Shown here: piece by piece, positions 11,017 through 22,558 of the stretch | Numbering within the stretch: position 1 is the stretch's first letter | How the letters are laid out: each line of letters starts with the position of its first letter | NCBI GenBank assembly: GCA_904066235.2 | Contig: CAJFCV020000004.1 | Coordinates: 6,448,001-6,512,000, forward strand | DNA from: Bursaphelenchus xylophilus | Taxonomy: Eukaryota > Nematoda > Chromadorea > Rhabditida > Aphelenchoididae | Reading direction: 5' to 3' | DNA: 64,000 nucleotides | Notes under the pieces: model-generated | The model's database searches: none | Seen by the model: the letters and a program-made list of their open reading frames with translations, nothing else | What the model was told of the DNA's origin: nothing | Position numbers and translations under genes: made by a program

Positions 11017-14000
11017 TCAAAAAGGGTCCATTGGTTCAGGTCTTGACCGCAACTCGAGATTCTCCTGACTAAACATGGCGGGTCCCATAGAATCTTGAAG
11101 GCATCGGGCAAAGTTCCTCTCAATCGGACGAATAAATTTACTTCTGGTTTGCGTGCAAGGGCATCTTCGTTTGTACGCGTCAACACATTCCAAATGAGCT
11201 AGGTGGCCGCATCTGACAAAAACATTACGTAAAAACATGGTCAAACACAAGAAGCACACAAATCGTGCAAAAAAATAATGGAATTTTAAGTCCTTAACAG
11301 GAAGACTAAACCTACTCGAAGATAATGAAGGACTGTATTATATCTCCATTACAACAAACACACATGTCCGAGTTGATGACGCCATGAAGTTTTCGGCTGG
11401 CTGATGTCAGCTCAGTCAGCAGGTCAACTGTCTCGTATTCGATGCATTTCCGTGTTTGAACAAGAATTTGACGGTCGATTTGGCAGGAAAAAAGAATTTT
11501 CCTAAAAAAATTCGAAAAAATCCGAAATTCGTTTTCCTCTTACGTAATAAGACCTTGGAATCCAGAGACAGAGGCCGAAGAGAACTGGGGATGCGAGAAA
11601 AGAGAGTCCACCACCTGGACTGCTTGGTCTCCGCAAGTTTCAACGATTAGAGTCAGCAGTTCTGTCAAGTATTCATCCAGAGATTCTAAAAACGTTTTGT
11701 TTCGATTGTGAAGACTTACCACTTCCATTGTTTACCGACAAGACAAAGTTGAATAGTTTTATCCACCAGGATTTAGCCTTTGCGAGATCCATGCTCTGAC
11801 TACAAATCCCCATGATCATCTCCATTCGTTTGGCTATAAAAAAATTAAGCCAGGCGAATATGTGACCTACTAAACAAACTGTTGCAAATTGATGACTGCT
11901 GTAATTTCTCGAATAACGCGTTAAAAGCTCTTTCAAAGTGTCCTCTAGCCACTAACAATATCACCATCGAATCTGTGAGGCCATTTGAGGTCGCCATATT
12001 GAGACACACATCATCCCTCGAGCCCAATGGGAGCCAGTAACGAAGAAGATCACTTAATTCTTGATCCAGGACCTCACTACTAACATTCGACGACGTCCTA
12101 TCATCAATTATACCTTTGAAAAGTGACCGAAACAAGCTCTCATCCACTTCATCCTCTTCGCTTATCGACTTGAAACCATAATCTCGACTGAAGAATAAGT
12201 AAAACCTAACTTCACCTACCGTAACTTAAAACAGTTGGAAAGAAAGTCAAGAGGCAATTTCTGGCTGAACATCATAAATTCTGGGAAATTTTCCAAAAAC
12301 AATTTCGCTGTTTTCCATGAATCAATCGAATTTAAGCGCTAAACAAAACATGAAACTCAGTTATATTCTTACGTTCAATGAAGATACGACAAACTCTCTC
12401 AACACAGTCCGATCTTCATTCTCCACGCCATCCAAAAGATTATTTATAATCTCAAAAGTCCCTTCAGGATAATATTTGTCGTCCAAACACACCAATAGCA
12501 GATTGACATACTCTTTTCTCTTGATGTAAATGTAAGCGCAGATGCTGATCCTGAAAATTCTTGTATTGATTACTAATGACGCTTACAGTGGTTTCTCTTT
12601 GGCTTTCACCAAAATATTGTCTTCTGGAATCTGACCTGACACCATCATTAAATCGACCACTTGTTGTTGAACATAAGAAGCGGGTCTTTCCATCAAGTTC
12701 AGCCTCTCAATTACCCTCAGAATTAACTTCTCATAAGTATGAGGATCTTGACCGACAGCATTCGTTTCAAGTAAATGTGTCAAGAAAGGCAGCAAGAGAA
12801 ATAAGTACTCAGGATTCTCTTCCGTGATTCCGGCCAGGATATCCACCAGCCGTTTCAAACGACCATCGGAATCAGAAAATATCGGAGCATCAGCACAAGT
12901 AGAGATCACGTTCAGAAATTGGTGAGCATCGAAGCTGAGGAGTAGGTTCAGTATGGGATAACGTTCAACCTTCGTCAATTGGGACACCTTCGGATAACTG
13001 ATGGCGATCATGAATTTGTAAACTTCCAGAGAAACGACTTCCGCTCTTTCAGGAATCAAATCCCCAACTGGATATGAACGCCCAGCCAGACAGGCACTGA
13101 GGTAGAGGAAGAGCTTGTTACCTTGTGCAATCTCAAAGTCCGAGAATACTGTTTTCGGCACAAATTCAGATAAATTACAACACATTTCCTGCAAGTAAAA
13201 ATTAAGTTGAACACCGCTTACTTCAAGAGGCCCAATGTAATCAACCAAAGCGTTGTTCATGACATATATTATACCATCGAAGAGCTTATTGGCCCGGCAT
13301 GTTGTGATAACTTGATGGAGATCGAGGCATTCAACTGGAATATGGCTGACTGCGTTTTCAAAGACAGAAAATTGCCCTTCGTTGGCAAGATATGAGAGCA
13401 GATCATGGACTAGGCTGGGCGGAGGGTATTCCAATCTTCCCTCCACTGCAAATTCTTCCAGGATTTCGAGGAAGATGGCTTTAGCCATGCCGTCTTTCTC
13501 AATCCTAGGGTAGATGGTATCATAGAGAAGATCGAAGTACCTCTTCTCAACACACACCCTTATCAGCACTCCAAGATGCTTCTGAAATTTTAATAAATTG
13601 TTTTAGAAACATTACCTTATAATGTTCGACCAATTCAGATACCCGACCACTTTCGAGTCCATCCATGGCCATGTCGAGCAGTCTCAGCAGAAGATCTGGG
13701 ATCCTATCCTCCATAAATTGGAAAACATTCAAATTCAGAACCTTAGCATTGCATAATTTTTTACTGATATCCATTGCGTAAAGTATCGCAGAAACAACGT
13801 CACTTCTACAGTAATATAATTATCAGTCTTAAAAGTGGCAGAACCACAAAAAACTACACTTACCTGGACAAAAAATGATTGAGTTGCTGTTTCTCCGTCA
13901 TTAAGTTGCATCTAAATAGACCGTTGGTTCCAAGAAAATAAACGTCCTTATTGAATCTCTTGGCAGATTGGTAACAGACGTTAGGGGCCAGAAATTGAAA

Positions 14001-15544
14001 GGCTTCACTCACGTTGCCACCCGTATACAACCCCTGAAATCACGTCTGGGAGCTAAAATCTTCCGAAAGAAAAAAATCGAAACATTCAGAAAATGTGTCA
14101 TTGATGACATTAATTTTGGACTAGAAAATGTGTAATTTTTTTCTTTTGAGCACGATTGTGTCCGAAAAGGGATTGCTCACCTTGAATTCGGCTAGGTTAT
14201 AGACTAATTTGACACGTTCCAGCCCTATCGTAACAAGAACGTTCCCATTATGAACATCGACCAAATACATCGTCTCATTGGAATTGGACACTGCAATTCT
14301 GTCATTCTCCATCCAGAACAGGTTGCAGATAACCAAATGTGAGTCCAGTTTAATGACCTTGCTCAGGGGAAAGGTGATCGTTCGTCCCTCCGAGTTCATG
14401 GTGTATATTCGAATCTCGTTCCCTCGAGCTGTTGCTAATCTTACGTCATGAATATAAGTTTTCTGCGAGACTAATTGCGTCTGAATGTTGAAATCGAGGA
14501 GAGGAGGACATTGTGGATTGTTAGGAAGCCGTAGTTGAGAAAGGATTCTACCGGTCCTCTGATTGAATATCAGAATTTGTTTAAGTGTAGTGAGCAAGAG
14601 GAGTCCTTCTTGTGGCAACACCCGCAACTGGACTGCCTATAATCGGAAACGAAGTTATCAGTCACACTGAAAATGTAAAATAATACATAATATGTACTAG
14701 GATTCTTTTGTACCTCGCCTTTGCATCCTGTGAAAATGCATCTCGGGGGTCCCTTGCGCCCTTCCCGGATTTCGAAAACAGAACCGCCGTTGTCTATGAC
14801 TAGCATACTATACCTGGAATTAACGCTTAGTTAGTGGACACCTATCTGTCCATACCGATTCAAGTATTCGACCTGTATAATCCCATGGTCAGGCTGCACA
14901 ACGGATTCATTGAACAGTTTCATCTTCCCATTGCTTGTTCTGAATATTATAAGGGCGCCATTACTGTATCCGACACCTAGTTTAGAGCCGTCTGCACTAA
15001 ATCCCATTGCAGAAACGGGTGCATTCTGATTGTTACTCATAAATCTTATCAGTCTGCCGTCGTTTTTGTCAAATACAATTGCCATTCCTTTCATGGTTCC
15101 AATGGCCACATATTGCTCGCACATAGCGATTACCGTTGGCCTTCCGCCGTTGGGATTATCCCTCACCATGTTCAATTGATGACTGATCGCATCTGAATGG
15201 CAATTATTATCCTTTATAATCGAATATTATTGGTTTACTACAGAATTAATTTACCTTCCTTCGTAAGAATCAAGGGGGTGTCCAGTGTGTAGGTCACAGG
15301 ATATATCGGTCCATGTTTGTTGAGACCAAAAGAGTCATCCTCGTCGGGCAGAAGGAAGTCATCGTCTATTAAATCATCACCCTATAATACACAAGTATTT
15401 CCTTGTGATCTGTACTTCAGTCAGCCTGCTCAATTAGAGATAACTCACTTCGGCCAATATTTCCTCGAGCGTTTGAGATGGGACGGAGTAATTGGTATCT
15501 AGATCTAACCAATGATCGGTGTCATCATCGGTTACCGAGGACAT
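11017..15544 (-). CDS. vps-8: VPS8, CORVET tethering complex subunit
   Basis: Start at 15544 (MSSVTDDDTDHWLDL), stop at 11017-11019. Exon 1 is 15449-15544 and exon 2 is 15255-15381. The N-terminal acidic segment TLEEILAE matches vertebrate VPS8 TLESILNE. A WD40 propeller follows, with diagnostic blocks VIDNGGSVFEI and IFTGCKGEVQ. The large exon at 12583-13569 carries the helical solenoid (LDLHQVITTCRANKLFDGIIYV; GNKLFLYLSACLAGRSYPVGDL), clearly colinear with human VPS8. The C terminus holds a RING-like domain split over exons: CVCCNGDIIQSFIIFE (about 11320-11380), then RCGHLAHLECVDAYKRRCPC (11140-11220). VPS8 is the Rab5-binding, CORVET-specific subunit for early endosome fusion. It lies 133 bp downstream of GMPPB on the same strand. 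Confidence 0.93.
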
Positions 15545-15677
15545 CTACAATCCAATCATGAGCCTAATCTAATATTTATTAATACAAAAAGGGACGGGAA
15601 CCCTGAGAAATCTTTAGGATGATCAAATATGTTAGATTTATCACAAAATAAATTAATTTATAGATTAGGGCAAGGTG

Positions 15678-17184
15678 TTACATGATGATGGTGGACTCCG
15701 GCACATTCTCTGCTATGGATTTATGGGGCAACACTTGCGCTCCGTTAAGGTAGAGTTCATCCTTTACGACTACATCATCTCCAATCACACTAGTACTTTC
15801 AATTCTAACCCATCGGCCTATAATATTGTCATAAATGATTACAGTGGGGGGCTGATCCAGCGGCAAAAACCGTACCATTTTGCATCCGGGAAGTATCAAA
15901 AATGTGACAAAATGCTTCCCCTCTCCAAGTCAAAAAACTCCGATTTCAAGAGCGCACCCGCTCTTTTTGTGAGGGAAAGGGCGCCTTCAAACCGAAGTTT
16001 TTCACTTGGAGAGGGAAGCATTTTACCACATTTTTGATGCTTCCCAGATGCAAAATGGTACGTTTTTTGCCACTGGATTAGGCCCTCACTGTGGATAATT
16101 ATCATACAGAAAGATATTTTTTTTACCTATTGAGCATTGACGTCCAATGATACTGTTACTGACAAAGGAATGTTCTCGAATCACTGTGTCGCTAAGGACA
16201 GTAGAATTGATAATTCTGACCCCATCTTCGATTACGACATTAGCCCCGATCACAACATTAGGCCCAATTGAGCAGCCATTCCCAATTCTGGCGGTTTTAT
16301 CTACTAACACAGCTCCATTGACCCCTTCACCTTTAGCCAAAGCAACAGGATGGTCTGGGGACGTGAAAAGATAATTTAGGTACAACCTGGTACCTGAAAA
16401 AATATAGATAACGTCCTCACAGTATCATTACCCACCTTTCAGAAAGTCCTTCGGTTGTCCGACATCCATCCAGAAACCTCTTAATACAAAAGCATACAGG
16501 TTCTCATCAGCGGCGAGCTTTGGGAACACCTAAATAGAGTAAAAGTTTACAGTAGTGGACTTACATCTTTCTCGATGGACGTAGGTTCACATGGAATGCT
16601 TTCTAGCACACTAGGATCAATGATGTACATGCCAGCATTGATTTTATTTCCAACGTATTCCTTAGGTTTCTCCACAAATCGTTCAATCTGCCCACAGGAT
16701 TCGTCAAATACCACCACACCGTATTTACTTGGTTCTTCCACTTTTGTGACAGCAATAGTCGCTTTCCTTCCATGAGACTTGTGGAATCTCATCATTTCCG
16801 CAAAAGGAAACTCACAAATTACATCGGAATTGAGAACAAAGAAGGGCTCGGACCCTTCTAGGTGTTGTTTGGCCAACGCCAAAGGTCCGGCTGTCCCCAG
16901 AGGTGTCGTTTCCACCGAAATCTCAATCTAAGAATGTAAAACTAGTAACTCAAAAGACCTACTTTAATATTCAACCTCTCTTCTTGAGACCTCATCTCCT
17001 TTTCCAACATTTCTGCTCTGTAACTGACGGCCAATATAACCGTGTCAACTCCGGCATTGGCCAATGCCTCCATTTGATGCAAAACCATCGGTTTGTTGGC
17101 AAAATCGACCAAAGGTTTCGGCTGGCTCAATGTAAGTGGCCGAAGTCGAGTGCCATACCCACCCACGAGAATTAGGGCCTTCAT
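15678..17184 (-). CDS. gmppb: Mannose-1-phosphate guanylyltransferase beta (GMPPB)
   Basis: The chosen ATG at 17184 gives [20 protein letters not shown], with the nucleotidyltransferase signature GGxGxRLxPLT and then [10 protein letters not shown]. It is preceded by a TTTTGCAG acceptor two bases upstream. Later blocks: [59 protein letters not shown] and a C-terminal left-handed beta-helix with hexapeptide repeats (about 16385-16128). The protein ends ...VPESTIIM at 15678. It makes GDP-mannose for N-glycans, GPI anchors and O-mannosylation. The last intron (about 15818-16127) contains a 250-bp MITE. Total length is about 360 residues, as in the family. Confidence 0.95.
15842..16091. mobile_element. 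250-bp MITE in the last GMPPB intron
   Basis: Inverted termini of about 90 bp. The left arm begins CAGTGGGGGGCTGATCCAG. The right arm, reverse-complemented, begins CAGTGAGGGCCTAATCCAG. TA precedes the left end, and TG follows the right end (possibly a mutated TA), suggesting a Tc1/mariner-type MITE. The arms carry the shared GGCAAAAA-CGTACCATTTTGCAT segment in near-identical form. It fills most of the intron between the last two GMPPB exons. Confidence 0.75.
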
Positions 17185-17615
17185 CCCCTGCAAAACTTAT
17201 ATTATAAAAGCGACTAGAATTAACGCGGGGGCACACAAAAGTTTACATAAACTACTTTCTGTCCAAATTCAACGCCTCAGTCCCCGGAAAATTAATCGCC
17301 ACGTGTCCGTCGCCCATCGAAATGGGATGGAATACGTAGCGTTAGGGATATCACATCACTCAAGCAGAAATCACCCAGCGTCATCAAGTCCGGAAATAAT
17401 TTGAAAAAGCAATGTCGCCGAAAAATCCTTCAAAAATTTTTCTTTTTTCGCGTTTAAAGTTTTCCCATGGAAATACGCAAATTTAACCAAACTAATTAGA
17501 AGGCGGACTTTAAACCGAAAAACCAAACGCAAAACCCCAATGTAATACAGTTTACTATCGGTCCTATATAAAATAAGTACAATAATGGAATGTGTAGTTA
17601 GATTTTATGAATAAT
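17185..17615. other. Gap between RidA and GMPPB genes
   Basis: About 430 bp without a supported gene. It would hold the GMPPB 5' UTR, including a possible trans-splice acceptor (TTTTGCAG just before the ATG), and the RidA 3' UTR. The short plus-strand ORFs here look like shadows. Confidence 0.5.
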
Positions 17616-18059
17616 TCAGGCGTCCTTGATTTCGCCCAAAACGGCGACAGATTGGATTTCGACGCGACCACCCTTAGGGAGAGCAGCGACTTGATAAGCA
17701 GCACGAGCTGGATAATTCTTGGTAAAGTACTGCTTATAGATCTCGTTTACTTCGGCAAAATCATTGATATCGGCCAACAGAACGGTTGTGGACACAACTA
17801 GAAGTATGTTTTAGCAGATAATATTCAACATACCATTGTTCAAAGACCCTCCCACGGACTTCAGAATGGCTTCGATATTCTTGATCGATTGGTGGGTTTC
17901 CGGCTTCACACCACCCTCGACCAAAGCGCCCTTCTCAGGAATCAATCCTAACGAGCCACTTATGTAGACGGTGTTGTCTACTTGAACTGCTTGGCTATAA
18001 GGTCCAATAGCCCCAGGGGCATTGGGGGTGTTGATGATCTTTCTTGTAACGGTCGACAT
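17616..18059 (-). CDS. RidA/YjgF/UK114 family 2-iminobutanoate/2-iminopropanoate deaminase
   Basis: Two exons, 17834-18059 and 17616-17797, give 135 residues, the normal RidA length. The N terminus [20 protein letters not shown] and the block [19 protein letters not shown] are characteristic. The key arginine appears in [20 protein letters not shown]. RidA hydrolyses reactive enamine/imine intermediates from PLP enzymes. An upstream 5' exon is likely, because TTTACACGTTTGCAG precedes the ATG. It lies 307 bp downstream of RPS3 on the same strand, in the run RPS3-RidA-GMPPB-VPS8. Confidence 0.95.
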
Positions 18060-18366
18060 CTTTCTTGCGAAGGTCAATCTGCAAACGTGTAAACAAATAA
18101 GAATCACTTACGAGAAGAGAAACAACCAGATTACAGCTTCGTTTCTCATTTTTCTGATAACAGCTTCAATCGCCTACCTACCCACTTTTATACCTTCCCC
18201 CCAACTCACATGCGCGACATGATCTGGACCAGCGATAATTAACGATAAGAGCAACGACAAACAGTGAAATCAATTCGGAGCGAACCGACCACTTGGCCAC
18301 AAATCAAAACGGAACAAGTAATCAACAAATTTTTATTCACTTGTAAAAACAAAAACAATTAAAAAC

Positions 18367-19491
18367 TTAATAAGCCTGTTGGATAGGCTGTTGAGGGGCT
18401 TGGCCTTGAGGGGCCTGCAGTTTCTCTTCAGGAGCTTCAAGGCATTCTGAACGAGGAACAGTTGGGTTGTCTTCTGGGCGGGGCTCCAAGATCTGGATGT
18501 GGTCAGGAAGTGGGTTTCGGGGACCGATCTTTCCTTCAGGATCGTGTGGAAGCATGATTTTTACCTTGATTCCCAAAACACCTGCAAAAAAACGAACGTA
18601 ATAACAGCCATACGGCCTCATGGAAATACGACAGAGTACGGAAATCGGACAGGGGAAACCCGACAATTTTTTCACTGACTTGGTACGAACTGTCACTAAT
18701 GAATTTTTTTGTTATTTTTTTGGTATAAAAGTTCGCTAGTCTGGCTACAACGTATAACTTCGCGCAAAACAGTCAAGTGAAAAAACCTTTCGGGTTTCCC
18801 TCCAATTTCCGTATCTGCCCAGTTTCGATGAAGCCACAACGTAAAAAAATTGTGCATTAAAATCCCACCTTGACGGAGCTGAACGTGGCGAACGGCTTGT
18901 TGAACATACTCATTCACAGGGTGCCCCGAGTGGATCATGATACCGTCAACAAACTTCATCGCCTTAGCACGCTGACCGCGCAGTTTACCGGAAACGATGA
19001 TTTCACATCCTTTGGCTTGGGACTCCATGATGAAACGGAGAACACCATAGCAAGCACGACGAACGGCAAGACCTCCACACAGCTTGAAGCGGAGAGATTC
19101 ACATTGGGCAACAGCGCACAGACCACGGTTGGCAACCTTCTCGGCGTAAAGCTAAAAAAACAAATCTACAGTAAGATCCTTGGAAAGTTTCACCTTATTC
19201 CTAAATGAAGAAATCCAAAGAGCTATAAAAACATACCTCAACTTGTCCAACATTGAATCCGAATCTCTTTTGGACGACAGCAGTGAGTTCGCGAATACGA
19301 CGACCACGTTCTCCCAACACGTTCTGGGTGCGGGTGGCGGTGATTATAACCTCAGTACGAGTGGGGGCACGGCGAACTTCAACTCCGGCATAACCGTCCT
19401 CGGCGAGTTCCTTCATGAGGAAGTTGTTCAACTCTGCCTTAAAAACTCCATCCTGGACGGCCTTCTTCTTCTTGGTGATCGTCTGGACCAT
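18367..19491 (-). CDS. rps-3: 40S ribosomal protein S3 (uS3)
   Basis: Exons 19237-19491, 18869-19151 and 18367-18581 encode 250 residues. The KH domain carries [19 protein letters not shown] and [13 protein letters not shown]. The C-terminal domain carries [20 protein letters not shown] and [20 protein letters not shown]. The tail is Pro/Gln-rich ([17 protein letters not shown]). uS3 forms part of the mRNA entry channel. Introns are 85 nt and 287 nt, and the longer one contains an imperfect inverted repeat. Identification is certain. Confidence 0.97.
18602..18842. repeat. Imperfect inverted repeat in the RPS3 second intron
   Basis: The segment 18602-18685 (including TACGGAAATCGGACAGGGG and AATTTTTTCACTGACT) is roughly the reverse complement of 18766-18842 (including AGTGAAAAAACC and CCCTCCAATTTCCGTA). 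It could be a decayed MITE or an intronic RNA hairpin. The ends and any target duplication are not clear. Confidence 0.5.
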
Positions 19492-19867
19492 CTTGGGGAA
19501 CCTAAAAAATTTTGAAGTAACATTTACAATTTTCTTTACAATACATATATAAAAATAACGTCAAAATATCCGGCGAACAAGAAAAACCTAAAATGAGAAA
19601 GAGGAGGAATCCTACAGTCAGGGAAACTGCAACGGAATGCCAGGCGGGTTCCTACGACGAAAATAGATTTTACCAGTTTTTTAGAAAATGAAAAATCCGG
19701 ATCAAACTGGTTTACGAGTTTCGAACACGCAGTTAATCCTCTGGCTTTAAATATTATTGTCTGGTGTTTATTTTATTTATTGATACATCAAGATATTCGT
19801 TATGATCTTCAATCATTTATAAGTTTTCAAAGCAGCTGTACCTTCCACATAATCGCCTACAGACACG

Positions 19868-21060
19868 ATGCGGGTCGTTATATTTGTTCTTTTGTTCGTC
19901 CTACCTCCATTTATTGAATGTGTTGGCCTGGCTAGAGGGCTTTACTGCGGGCTGGAGACTTGTTATGACGGTATGTTGGATAATTGGGGTTTTAAACATT
20001 ACTGTATTTTTTTTTAGTTCTGGGAATTGAAAGAGAGAAATTCGACAAACCCTCGTTGTCGAAGATCTACAGGAATCTCGCCAGGAAATATCACCCGGAT
20101 AGGATAAGAGGAGACGTAAGTATTATCAACATTTGTTTTCTAAAAAATACATTGTTTTTAAGCAGAAAGTTTCAGGCTGCTGAAAAGGAATTGGCTATTG
20201 AAAAGTTCAGACAAATCGCTACAGCTTATGAAACTTTAAAAGATGAGGAAACTAAGCAATACTATGATTACTATCTCGACCACCCGGAAGAGAGATATTA
20301 CAATTACTATCAGTACTACCGTATGAAGACTCCGAAGGTTGATGTTAGGTTGGTGATTGCGGGAACTGTTCTACTCATCTCTTTCATTCAGGTATATAAT
20401 AATCCTAATAACCATGTATGTCTCTTATTTTTAGTACACAAGTGCCAGGCAGAAATATTCCGAAGCTCTCTCCTATGCCAAAGAACAAGTAAAGTTCAGG
20501 AATATGGCGTTAGACGTGGCCAAAGAGCGAAAATTGTTAGAGTTCGATAAATCGGGCAAGATTAAGAAGAAGCAACCCAACGGAGCGGATCCAGATAAGA
20601 TCCTGGGGTCTATCATCGAAGAAAACATAAGCATAAGTGGCGGATATAAGAAGGCCACTGTGAAAAACACATTACTCTTTTATATCCTTATGCTGCCTTA
20701 TACAACTATCGTTTATGGAGTCTGGTGGTCGAAATGGGTCACGAAATATTGGATAAACAAGGAAGAATACGACGAAGAAGCAAAATTATACCTGATCAGA
20801 AAGAATTTGGGAATAACCGTGGATCATTTTAATGTAGGCTTATATTAAGACCATGATATTATAACATATAGGGATTGGAAGACCACCTTATACAAGACTA
20901 TCTGGATAAAGAAATCTGGAAAAAAGAAGAATTCCAAAAGTGGAAAGCAATAAAAGAAGAGGAGGAAAAGGAAGAAATGGCCAAATCGGCACGTTATCGA
21001 CAATACAGGAGGTACATGAAGAAACAAGCGGGGCAAACCATATCTTTTCTTGATGAATAA
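19868..21060 (+). CDS. dnj-2: DNAJC25-like ER membrane J-domain protein
   Basis: Five exons (19868-19970, 20018-20115, 20176-20391, 20435-20833, 20872-21060) give 334 residues. The order is a signal-like N terminus (MRVVIFVLLFVLPPFIECV), a J domain (CYDVLGIEREKFDKPSLSKIYRNLARKYHPDR with the HPD motif), an EERYYNYYQYYR block, a membrane segment (VRLVIAGTVLLISFIQ), a second hydrophobic segment (about NTLLFYILMLPYTTIVYGV) and a highly charged C terminus. This matches DNAJC25 / C. elegans DNJ-2. The N terminus predicts a lumenal J domain. Intron sizes are 38-60 nt. It is divergently arranged with RPS3, 376 bp apart. Confidence 0.93.
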
Positions 21061-21427
21061 TCAACTCTTATACGGGATTTATAATTTATTGGTTGTTGGC
21101 ATTTATTACAGATTAAAACAAACATACATTTCTTCCGTCCTCTTTCCGTGGTCAATATGTTATAATGAACCAGTCGTGATGGGCACTGATCTGAAAAAAA
21201 TTAACAGTATAAATAGAACATCGGAGCGATGTTGTGAGATCCAACCGGACTCACCGCATCATAATTACTTGGCACTTCACTGTGATAGCAATATCTCGGG
21301 ATCCTTAACGTGTTATATCTTACCCACCCGGCTACATACGTACCTTTCGTTCCTTTTCAAACGCACCATAAGGCTCTCAAAGTTATCTAAGGGACAAGAC
21401 ACATTTCTCATCCGACTTACCTGCTAA
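21061..21427. other. Convergent 3' flanks of DNJ-2 and BuGZ genes
   Basis: About 370 bp between two converging genes. No supported coding sequence; presumably 3' UTRs. Confidence 0.5.
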
Positions 21428-22250
21428 TCAATGAAATCTCGATTGCGATAGCATCTCCAACCTGTTTGCCATGTTTTCTTCCTAAAAATGAATATTAAAA
21501 ATAGATCCACCAACTTACCAAAGAGATTCCCTCATCTGGAACCACAATTCTTGTTTTGGCACTGTTTGCCTTGGCGATTGTACTGGCTGCTGATGTTTCT
21601 GCAGCTGTTGACGTCTCTGTTAATGGAGGGGGTTGATTATACGAAAATGTTGGCATTGAAGCCATGTGTGGCTGGTGTGGTGGTCCCATGGACGCAGCAG
21701 GCATAGGGATCTGAGGAGGGAGATGGGGAAGATGTTGTTGCATTCTTATCTGAATCTGAGGCGCGCTAGGCTGCGGCATTGACGGAGTCGGAATCATGTT
21801 GTAGTAAGTCGGCATCAGATTTGCTGAGGACATGGCGTACAATCCTGCAGGTCCGGTAACTTGAGGAGGGGGCATGATTGGAGCCGAAGCAGGCATCGGT
21901 GGAATCAACGGCTTCTTTGCCTTGGGTTCAGAAGACCCATCAAACTCTTGAGGGATTCCATCCATTCCATAAACCTCCACATCTACCGAGTCTCTTCCTG
22001 GAACGGCTCCAGGTATCTTGTCAATAGTCTCCTTATGAACTTGCATGCAATGAATGGCCAAACCAGGACCGGTAAACAATTTTTTATTGCATATATGGCA
22101 TTTGAAATGCTTTGCTTTTTGATGCTGGATCAAGATTTTCTCGTCGTCGAACTCTCGATTGCAATACCTAAATTATAACGATATGTAAAGTAAACAAAAA
22201 AAATCTTACCAGCACCATGGTTTGGCCTGTCGCTTCTTCTTTCTTCCCAT
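21428..22250 (-). CDS. BuGZ/ZNF207-like zinc finger protein
   Basis: Starts at 22250 with [20 protein letters not shown], the highly conserved BuGZ N terminus. Two C2H2-type fingers follow ([22 protein letters not shown] and [24 protein letters not shown]). Next come [16 protein letters not shown], a Pro/Met-rich low-complexity middle with [18 protein letters not shown] sequence, and the conserved DEGISLEE box, ending at 21428. BuGZ binds Bub3 through a GLEBS motif and microtubules, and supports spindle assembly and splicing. The GLEBS position is not obvious here, but DEGISLEE aligns with the vertebrate DEDISLEE block. The protein is short, with a 17-residue last exon. It shares a 308-bp divergent promoter region with ERH. 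Confidence 0.92.
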
Positions 22251-22558
22251 ATTACACTACAACCGACGCTGGTAGCCGACAGGATCTGCAATGAAAGCAA
22301 AAAAATCTTCGGGGTTCACGCAGAAAAAATCGAAATGTTTTCAGGAATTGAAAAACCTCTCTCGCAACGCAAACAAGAAGATAACAAATTTGGCATAACG
22401 CATCATAAGAAATTACAGGAATTGTGTAATTTCTTTTGTATATTGTTACCGCCGCATATATTGTTGTTAGTTCATGTACATATATTTATAAACAGTTTTA
22501 AATTGACCTGTCTCATGGTAAGTTCGGATGGATTATGTTTTATGCTTTTAGTTTTGTC

